Positions 12,006 through 21,100 of a stretch of DNA of 64,000 nt are shown in pieces. The stretch is from Sitta carolinensis. Its lineage: Eukaryota; Chordata; Aves; Passeriformes; Sittidae. The translations under genes and the position numbers were made by a program. The stretch is taken from positions 882,501 through 946,500 of the forward strand of contig JAVUNC010000004.1 in the NCBI GenBank assembly GCA_032173965.1. Direction: 5' to 3'. Under the pieces are notes generated by a model, which was not told where the DNA came from, made no database searches, and saw nothing but the letters and a program-made list of their open reading frames with translations. Every line of letters begins with the position of its first letter. Within the stretch, counting starts at the first letter, position 1.

Positions 12006-12053
12006 CTTATATTTGCTGAACCCGGCCAGCTGCTCGGGGCTAACGTATTCCAT
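12006..12053 (-). CDS. SELENOI: SELENOI coding exon 1 (ethanolaminephosphotransferase 1), copy A
   Basis: On the minus strand an ATG opens MEYVSPEQLAGFSKYK, followed directly by a GT donor in phase 0. This matches the N-terminus of SELENOI (EPT1), whose known protein reads EYVSPEQLAGFDKYK at the same point and is followed there by an intron. SELENOI is a multi-pass ER/Golgi selenoprotein that transfers phosphoethanolamine from CDP-ethanolamine to diacylglycerol or alkyl-acylglycerol, making PE and plasmenyl-PE. Only these 16 codons were found. The catalytic CDP-alcohol phosphotransferase exons and the Sec codon must lie to the left of position 1, giving an intron of at least 12 kb. An identical exon occurs at 28,557-28,604. 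Copy A is nearer the rest of the gene and is the better candidate for the working exon. Confidence 0.8.
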
Positions 12054-12246
12054 GCTGGCGCTGCCGCGGCTCCCGCCGCCGCCGCTCGCAGCGCTACCGG
12101 GGACGCTGTGCCTGCTGGGACCGGGGCCGTTCCCGGTTCTGGGGCCGTTCCCGGGGCTGTTCCCGCTGCTCCCGGCGCCGCCGCCGCCGCATCGGCCCAC
12201 CCGGCGTGGCCGTGACGTCCCCGCGCCCCGCCCCGCTCTCCCCAGG

Positions 12247-12260
12247 GCGCCCCCTGGCGG
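12247..12260 (-). promoter_or_regulatory. CTCF-like site (copy A)
   Basis: The minus strand reads CCGCCAGGGGGCGC, matching the vertebrate CTCF core CCASYAGRKGGCRS at all but one position. It lies inside the SELENOI CpG island. The same sequence recurs at 28,797-28,810. Confidence 0.55.
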
Positions 12261-12721
12261 CCGGGAGGGCCCCGCGCATGAGGGCCCCGAGAAAAGCGGG
12301 AAAAAAGATCCCAGAAACACATCCAGCCCTGCCCTGGGGCAGCGGGCAGCGATTCCCCGAGCCCTGCCACTCCGGCCCTGCTCAGAAGCCTCTCTCCGCC
12401 TCTCCTGCATCTCCTGCAGGTGCCACGAAGGGCTCAGAGGGGTCCCTGCGCCATTCTCGCCTGCCCGAGCCCTCATGGCTGCCGTGTGGGGACAGACCCT
12501 AAACCCGTCCAGTTCCACGCCGTGCCCTGGGCACGGACACCTTGCACTGCCCCAGGCTGCCCCAAGCCCTGTTCTGGGTGTCACACAGGCTCACCTCAGC
12601 CTTAGTGCACACTGCTGCAGCCTGGCACAGCTGCTGCATCCCGGGGGCACTGGAAGGCAGCGCAGCCAAGGATGGCTGAGCTTGGGAAAGGCCTTTAAGC
12701 CGTTTGTGCTCCTGCCCACAG

Positions 12722-13447
12722 CAGGGCCTGCAAGGAAGGAGGAGCCGGACGATGGCAGCCAGGGAGACTTTGGCCCAGGGCTGCCGGCAGAGACAGGGAA
12801 AGGTGCAGACAACAGTCTGGCTGTGCTGGAGAGGGAGCTGGCACAGCTGGCACAGGTGAGGGCAGCGGCTCAGGGACCCTGCACCCTCCGGAGAGCCCAG
12901 CCCAGGCCTGAGGCCGCCCCCCCTTGCTGCACTGGGGCCTCTCCACTGCACCCACCGCTGGCACTGGCTCCCCCCCACTCACTCCAGGAGCTGCTCTGGC
13001 ACATTCCCCACACGGCCCAGGAGTGACACCATGGCCAGGGCCACCTGCCCTCCCAGTCTGGCTCCAGGAGCCGGCCCAAATGCCCTGCCAGCCCAGGGGG
13101 CCCAGCCCCTGGCACTCAGCCCTTGCAGCACACGCTCACACGGCCCAGCTCTGGCTCCTGTCACTGCTGCGGCTCTGCCTGGCCAGGCCTGGGCTCGGCA
13201 CACTTTGGGCCCCTTCCCCTTTTGTCCCGCAGCTTCCCAGCTGAGCAGCCCCAGAGCACAGCCCCTGGCTGCCATCAACCCTCTCAGCCCTCCGGGGCTG
13301 GGACAGGCCAGGCTCGGTTCCCAGCGCTGCCTCCCTCGGCACCTGCCACTCACACTGCTTGGTCTCCCTGCGTGTTGTGCTTGCGCCTTCCTGCCCTCCC
13401 TGCTGGCCCTGCAGACAGTGAAGCCGCTCCTGCAGCACAGACCCTGA
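12722..13447 (+). other. Possible two-exon gene end, unidentified (copy A)
   Basis: Positions 12,722-12,855 are bounded by CAG and GTGAGG and encode 44 codons ending ...VLERELAQLAQ in phase 0. A second acceptor at 13,414 opens TVKPLLQHRP and a stop at 13,447, also phase 0, so the two could splice. The protein is not recognised, no upstream exon was found, and no plus-strand AATAAA follows. The block is fully conserved in copy B. It could equally be chance splice-like sequence or a non-coding transcript diverging from the SELENOI promoter. Confidence 0.25.
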
Positions 13448-13597
13448 GTGCAGCAGAGCCTCTGCTGCCACACGGCCTCCCCCAGTGCCACCCCCCTGTG
13501 CCCTGGCTGTGTGCAGCACACAGAGCTCCAGTCAGCCCCGGCTGTGCCTGCCCTGCACACACAGGAGACACAGAGCAGCGCCGTGCACATCAACTCC

Positions 13598-13603
13598 TTT
13601 ATT
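13598..13603 (-). terminator. Candidate polyadenylation signal (minus)
   Basis: AATAAA on the minus strand downstream of VLIG-A. It could serve a long VLIG-A 3' UTR. Identical in copy B. Confidence 0.3.
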
Positions 13604-13744
13604 AGCACAGCCTGCCGGGGCTGAGGCTGCAGCAGCCCTTCAGCAGCTCTCCAGGAGGGCTTGGCCCATACATTGCCAGCGGGGCTGCAGCACCTGCACA
13701 GCAAAAGCCCCCACAGCTCCCGGGGGCAGAGCCAGCTGGGGCCG

Positions 13745-14340
13745 CTGAGTCGGTAAAACCAAAGATCTCAGACAAAGACTCTCTAACTACTTAAAATTAG
13801 GAGTGGTATGGTATTTTATTGACAGTGCTGGAGTACAGGAGACTCGTGTCTCAAAGGCACCTGCTGAATTCATAAGGCATTGCTCCTCTATTTATTTCCA
13901 AAACCCGTACATGCAATACATATGCATAATCCCAGCATCTCCCTTCTCTGCATGGTATTAAAATGAGGTTGATGTGTGCACAATTCATCTCTTGATGTGG
14001 GTTGGTGGACTTGAATTGAGACAGGGGTCTCAGGGATGAAGTTAGGGAGGTCTTCATCAGGTCTCTGTCACCCCCTGGAACACTCTAAGGTCCCCTGCTT
14101 TGAGATCAACTGGCAGAAAGTCCACCTGCTGGGCATTGTTTTACTGCTTCCAATATCTTCTTGTAATGGTTTACTTGCTCCAATTTGTTTTGCAAAAAAT
14201 CTCAAAATAGCAAACAATATAACAATCAGCTCTATCTCAAGCATCTAATAATCATTAACCTCTAGTTCATGTAGCTAATTTCAACAGGAATTGCTTGTAT
14301 CCCACAGCTAAAATCTTAATTCATTAAAATCATGATTCAC
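13745..14340 (-). other. AT-rich tract: VLIG-A 3' UTR or LTR-like remnant
   Basis: The AT-rich tract contrasts with its GC-rich surroundings. On the minus strand it ends with AATAAA at 13,815-13,820 about 70 bases before the GC-rich sequence resumes, an arrangement like the R-U5 end of an LTR. It may supply the polyadenylation site of VLIG-A. The copy at 30,300-30,890 has the same signal at 30,365-30,370. Confidence 0.4.
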
Positions 14341-15126
14341 CCCCTTGTCCAGAGCTGGGCTACAGTGCCACCAGCCTGCCTGGACAGCACCAGCACTGCC
14401 CCGAGGGCTGCTGGACAAGGGGCTGGCACACAGAATTCTTCACATGGGGCATCCCAAAAGCTTTTGCTCAGCAGCCAGGCCAAGGGCACGAGCAGCTCCT
14501 GCCGGGGCTCTGGGCTGCAGGGAAGGGCAGCAGCCCCAGGCAGCTGAGCAGGAGCGGCTGCCCTGCACAAAAGACACAGCCCCTCTGAGACAGGGAGTGA
14601 AAGCACTGCCTGAGCCCCGGGCCAGGTGTGTCACTGCTTTCCTGAGCCCCGAGGCACAGCAGCTCCTGCTGGCAGAACGGCCTCAGTTGCTCCAGGAGGC
14701 TGCAGGAGGGAGGGAAGGATGATGCCCAAAAGCCAAGTAGCCCAGCCTGCAGCCAGCATGGAGCTGGCCTCAGGCCCCGCAGCCCTTTCTCCCAGCACGA
14801 CAGCTCCTTGCTGCAGCAAAACTGCCTTTGGGACACTGTCCCTTCTTGTCTCACAGCAGCTGATCCAAGGGGTGCTTTGGCTGCTGCCTTGGCCCTTGGC
14901 CTGGCCCTGGGGCTCAGCCTTGGCCACGAGCCCCATGGCCCCAAGGAGGGCTTTGCTTTGGCTCTAGGACACAGCAGAGGGAAATGTTCATGGCAGGAAG
15001 GCAAGAGGATTCTGGCTCTCTTGTGAAGCGAGGGAGTTGCTGAGCGATGGCCGCAGTAACGCGCCTTATTTCAGCAAATTTGGGAGCAGCTGGATGCCAT
15101 TGTCTTCATTGGGCTGGAGAGCATCA
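14341..15126. other. GC-rich sequence downstream of VLIG-A
   Basis: No gene recognised. It is probably transcribed as VLIG-A 3' UTR if the 13,815 polyadenylation signal is used. The copy B counterpart differs mainly by single-base deletions. Confidence 0.4.
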
Positions 15127-18100
15127 TCATTGTAACTGCATTTTGTGGGGAGCCTGGTACAAAATTCTCCTGAGCTGCAAAGCTCTTGTAGTTTCTCCTT
15201 CCCATGGATGTGTCCTAATGCTTCTCCAGCTCGGACAGAGCTTCCTCCTTGGTAATTCTCTGCCATGCCTCAGGATTTCTCCTCTTCCCTGAAATTTCTT
15301 GTTGTACAAAGCTTCCAGATCTGTCCTGAAATGAGACACAAACCATTTCCAGTAGGCTTGCATGGATGGATCAGGAAGAATTTTCCAAGTGGAATATGGA
15401 GGTCCAGCATCACGGTATGTCTTGTAAGGGAACCATGGGCTACCATCAAAATCGAATTCGCAGTCACTTGCAACAAGGCTGGAACAAATATCAATGACCA
15501 GGTGGTCTGTCCCATGCCACTTGTTTCCCTTCAAAGCTCGTGGGCGATGGAAGACCAGCTGATGGTCTCCATCATGTCCCTGCATGGTGTTTGTGCACAC
15601 AGCACCACAAAAGGGACACTGCTCCCAGCACCCCGAAAAATGCTCTGCCAGGATGGTGTGAGGCTTTGTTGAAAACGAGCTCAGGTCAGCACCAGCCAAT
15701 TCCTTCATAAGCCTGTGCCTCAGGGCAGCCAGAGCTTCTGCCATGGCACTGCTCAGGAACTCAATGTCTGTGACCTCCTGGTGCTCGATGCCCTTCAGGT
15801 CACTTCTGGGCAAATTGATCACTTCTGTCAGTTCCCTGCAAAATGCATCCAGCCACAGAGAGATTTTGTCCTCTCTGTCTTTTCTGTCTTTGACTATTTT
15901 GATTGATAAAGAAACAGCTGATTGGATACTACGATAGAGAAGATTTAGGGAGGAATCTAAAAACTTCTCCAGCCTCCTGCTCCTATCTAAACAGTAACTC
16001 TTAACTCGTGTCTCAATGTAACTCTGAAAAAAATCTTTTGGAAACTTAAGGTACTGCTTGAAATACTCAAAATTTTCCTGTTCTGCCAGGTATTTCAGAA
16101 TGGAAACTTCCAGATTGGCTCTGTTGCCCCTGAAATCTGGGAATTTGCCCTGCATGTCCTCAGCAATGTCTTTGGCCGTCCTCTCATAGACCGCCCGGCG
16201 AAGAGCTGGCTCAATCTTGTCACAAAGGAAAACTGCAAAAGTTGTGATTGAAGTGGCTCCTTGGCAGGAAATCTGGAAACATTGGAAGAAATCTTCTCTC
16301 TTGCTGTTCAGGTACACGACTGGGTCATTTGCCTTTTGGAATTCTTCATGCATGGCCTTAAACCTTTCTGCTGCCATTTTGCACAGATACAGAGACAAAT
16401 CTATGCTGTACTCTCTGTTAAAAGCACAGCTTGCATTGCTGGGGATGGAGTTCACACCTTCCAGTACTTCATTGAGTATTTCATGGATAAAATTTCGACT
16501 GTAATCGCGTTTCTCCTGTTCCTTCTTTGCAATGTTTGCCTTCACACGCGCTATGATGTTGTCTGTGATGTGCTGCAAGTGTTTCCGGTCATCATCACAA
16601 ATCATCCTAGGGATGACACCAAAATGCTTTTTGTTCATGACATGTTTCTCCAAGTTGAAAGAAAATCCTCTGTTTCTGTGAAATGATGTGATCCGTGCAT
16701 AGAAACCTGGCTCCTTAAAGCGCTCCAGAAGGACATCTTCAATTTCTGCATCGATATTCACTTGTTCTGGAGGAGGAACAGAACGGGAGACTTCAGCAAT
16801 CCATTTGTTCCAGACAACAACAAAGTTGTCTCTCAGTTCCCTCTCACTGAGGCGCTTCCCTTTCAGACTCACAGCCAATTCCCTACTCCTTCTCAGGAGC
16901 TCATCTTCATATTCCACCTTCCTTCCATCCAGTTTCCTCTGCTCCTTCTGTAGCTCTATCAGATTCTCACATTTCTTTTTCATTTCATGAAGAAGAGTCT
17001 CTTTTAGTTCTTTCAGCTTCAGCTCTGTGCTTGATTTCCACTGCACCAGTATCTCATGGTCTTTGTCTTCCCTAAAATACTTTTCCACTTCTTTCTCAAT
17101 GGCATCACTTGTCTCTTGCACCAGCCCTTCAAGCTGTTCTCTGGTGACATTCTGCAAGTCCCCATTCCGAATTCTGTTCTCCAGTCTCATCTGTACATCT
17201 AAGACGTGACTCCTCAGCCTCCAGGTCCACTGACTAAAGGCAATTTCCAGTTTCCTGTATGCAGCAATCTCCAGGGAATTCTTGAAGCTGAAAACAAAGT
17301 TTTCATTCAGCAAAGCATTCCAGAGGTCACCAATACGATCTTTCAGGCCCGAGAGCCTCAAAATGCTGCGCTGCGACTGCTTCTTGGCAGCCTGGATGAT
17401 TTTGCTCTTTAGTTGCTGGACGTTCTGGCTGTAGGTGGGGTTGGGTGGTGCCATTGGGGGGTTTCCTTCCCACAGGTGAGCAAAGTAGTGAATGTGGGTG
17501 TTGACATCAAAGCCAATGACATCGCTGAAGGAGGAGATGTCACAGAATTCCTGCTGGGCAGCTACCACTGTCATTTCATCCAGCTTTTCCTGCAAACGCC
17601 TTCGTCCTTCCATGTTCTGCTCCTTGGCAGTTGCTTCTCCCACATTTTGGTGGACAAAGAGGCAGCTGGGGGAAAGATTGACTTTCTTCATCCTCAGGAA
17701 AGCCTGCACAGCGATCTGGAGAACATCTTGCATTTCTGACGGATTTTCTCCAAAGACATTGATCACAGTCAAGTTGCCAACACCAATGACAAAGGTGGCC
17801 AGCTCGTTGTCATGGTTCAGGGAATGTTTATTGGCCACCTCGATGGCACGAAGTCCCTCAGTGTCCACCACCAGCACAAAATCAAAGCCCAGTTCTTGCT
17901 GCAGCTCCTCGCCCACTGGGATGAGCTGCATAAAGGCCCCGCGGGTGCATCTGCCCGCGCTGACGTTGAACTGCAGCCCAAACATGGCATTCAGCAGGGT
18001 GGACTTGCCTGTGCTCTGGATGCCGAGCACGGAGAGCACAAACACTCGTTTGTCGCCCAGCCTCTCAATTAAGCTGTCAAAGATGGCTCCCACCCAGCGC

Positions 18101-21100
18101 AAGGGCACGTAAGAGGCGTCTCCATCCATCAGCTCCACGGGATAACCCAAAACCATCAGATCTGCTGCAATTTCAGGCAGTTTGACAAAACTCTCATTCT
18201 TTGTCTTCTTTAATTGCAGAGCTTCATAAATCTGCCCTACCTCTCTCAGAAGGTGCTCCAGGCCGATGGATGAATCGTTGAGTTCATCAGATACAGAATC
18301 CAGCTGATTCAGCAGCTCTGTATTCACAATGTTTTTTTCCTGTTTTTTCTTACCTGTCAGGGTTTCAGTCCATAACTTGTGATACTCTCTCCTCAGTTCT
18401 TCAAGGCGACCACAGGTCAGCTCATCCATAAAGACCTTCATCCATTGCAGGAAGTATTTCTTGGCATCATCTGGCTGAGCCAGGAGAAAGCCAAGGAATG
18501 ATTTCATCACTGGGTTCAGAGGGAAAGCTTGCTCAAGTTGCTTGGTTCTTAGTTCTGCCTTCTCAATTTCAACTTGGCTGCGATGATGCTCAATGCTCTT
18601 GTCCCCTTTCTCCTGCAAGCGAGTGAGTTCTTTGTCCTTTTGGCACCACTGGAACCACAGCTTTCCTTGAAGAGGCAGCAGCTGGGATTTGATCTCAGAC
18701 AGCTTCTCTTTCTTCAGAAGCTCCACCAGCGCCTTTGCCTTTGCTTTGGCTGTCGTACACGCAGGTTGATCTGCATCCACTACGAATCCGTGCTGGCGAG
18801 CTTTGTCCACGCAGGTGTCCAGGCTCAAACGTGGACTAGACCCTTCCAGGAGATTCCCAATTGTCTTGGTCAGCTGGAGCACAAGTTCTGCTTCATTTCT
18901 GTTCTTGATCCCTATTTTTACTTTTTTACTGGGTCTGCCAGCTGCAACATTCTCTTTTTCTGTGAGAAGACAAATCAAAGGCCTTTGTGACTGCCACAGG
19001 TCCTGCAGAAGCTGTTTCCCCCTGCTGTCCATGTGCTCCGAGTCGCACACGAGAGCCACGTTGACAGCAGATATCTGCTGCAGGAAGTGCAGCTGTGCTC
19101 CGTGATCCCTGGCGTCTCCGTGCAGGTTACAGAAAGCCACGCAGCACTCAAAGGCGTCATCGGGGCTCCCGCGGGGGCAGTACCAGGCGATCTCCACCAC
19201 CCCTTCCATCAGCAAACGCTCTCTGGTGCTGCCTCTGCAGTGGCGGTGGAAGAAAGTGTCGTGTTTGCGTCTGCTCAGCAGAGCGTTCAGCAGCTGGGAC
19301 TTGGAACAGGAGGCCGAGCTGCCGATGCGGATGAAGGACACGATGGGTGTCTGTGCCTGGAAGATGAGTTTGTTGTTGTAACCCTTTGTTCCCACCTGCT
19401 TTCCCGACTTCTCCGCCTCTTTCCAGCTCCTCTGGATCTGGCTGAGGGCGTAGAGCGGGAACTCGATGCGTGAAGTGCACGGGTCGGGCACCAGCAGAGG
19501 CAGCGCCAGTTGGCAGAAGGCCAGCTTGGTTGCAAGGGTCTGTCTCAGGAAGTCATCAGCACAATGGAAAATGGCCATCTGCAGGTCCATGGGGTGCACG
19601 TGGCTGTCCCTGCCTGCATGTTCAGGGGAGGCTTCCTCCAAATCGTCCAGAAAGTTTTCAAAGGAGTCCTCTTGCTCTGTGGTTTCTGTCACAGGTGCAA
19701 GTCCTGGACTGTTCTCATCCCAGCAAGTCAGGTACCTCACCTGGTAATCCACGGTTAACAGCTTTTGCAAGAAGTAACGTGGCAGTTCAGTGTCTTTGCT
19801 GGGCTGGCTGTCCTGCAGAGAGGTCTTGCAGATGGTGAGGAAATCTCCCATCTCCATCTTTCTTGCATAGCAACGTTCGAGTCCAAGGCGCTTGAGCAAC
19901 TGGAGGAACTTCTGGTTTGCAATGGCTTCATTTGCTTTGGATTGGCTGCTGTCTGACTTGGACTTGTATTGACTGCGGGGCACTGGTGTTGGGAAAGTGT
20001 CTGCCAGGTCTCTGTGTATGTTCTGCATCCTCTTTTCATCCCATTTGTCATCCAAGCACCCACGGCTCAAGGTGTCCAAGTCTCCTTCCAGCTTCTTCAA
20101 ATTTTCACCTCCACTGTGCTTTTGGAGGAGATTCTGTATCCGTGAGGACCACGAGCCTTTCATGTGATCTTCCATGAAAACTAAACGCTCCCTCTTCTGC
20201 TCAGGGGACAGCTCCTGACTTTCTGGTGTCACAGTCAGACCCGTCAGCAGAAGGAAGGCCTCAGCTCTGTCAGCATCTTGCTCCTTCAGGTTCATGTACT
20301 CCTCATGTGCCTCTTCCATCTCCTTGGCCATGTACTGAATTTCTGGGTGTCCAAGGAGGTGCTGGAAAGTGCTGCTTTCCACCTGGTACCCTGTGCTGGT
20401 TGCAATCAAGAGCACCAACAGTTCCATGTCCTTCTGAGCCCGTTCCTGCAGAGACTGGAGTAAGGAATAAATGGCCAGGCTGCTGGTCAGGGTGGCTTTT
20501 TTCTTTGCTTCATGAATGGTAGAAGCAGAGCTTCTTGGTGCGTAGGTGACAGCTTGGATGTGCTCCTTCATTTGCTGCAGTGTTTTGATGAGGTCTTCAA
20601 GCTCCGAGACTTTGGGAGATCTGGCAAGTGGCTGCTCAGTCTGGTAGATCCATTGCATAATGAAGGAAGCCTCAGGGAAATCCTCAACAGAGTAGATATG
20701 AGGATCCAGCAGGTGTCTCAGCATTACCTTGATAGAGGTGGTGTTTTCTGGAGGTGACTCCTGGCAGCTCCGCACAGTGTTCACCAGGAAGTGCTGCAGG
20801 GCTTTGTCCGACAGGCACACGTTGATCCACACACTGGGGTTCCTCGTTTTTGCATTTAGATCCTCCTTTAGCTCCATCAGCCTTTGCAGCTTCCGTTCAT
20901 CCACCGTCACCTCCCAGGCCTTCACAGTCCCCATGAAATCTCTGGCCTCTTGCACTGCACTGCTCAGCTCCTCTCCAAAAGTGGTGCCGATGCTCTGATT
21001 TGTCAGCTCTTTGTACGCAGCCCTGAGGGCTCTGCTCATCTGACTAACAGACTTAAAATCCCCGCTGTGATTGTACAGGATGACATCCCACACTGGGACC

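Larger units (their letters stand above)
11790..12320 (-). promoter_or_regulatory. SELENOI: CpG-island promoter of SELENOI (copy A)
   Basis: A strongly CpG-rich stretch surrounds the start codon of SELENOI exon 1. Just upstream on the minus strand are a cAMP-response-type core TGACGT (12,213-12,218), GC boxes ('ccccgccccg') and a good CTCF-like core at 12,247-12,260. No TATA box is evident, as expected for a housekeeping promoter. The start site itself cannot be fixed from sequence alone. Confidence 0.7.

Noticed and set aside
11703..13026. Long open frames on both strands across the CpG island (up to 337 codons)
   Set aside because: High GC removes stops in all frames; only the 16-codon SELENOI exon has homology support. 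The same applies to 24,700-25,300, 28,200-29,600 and 40,300-40,950.
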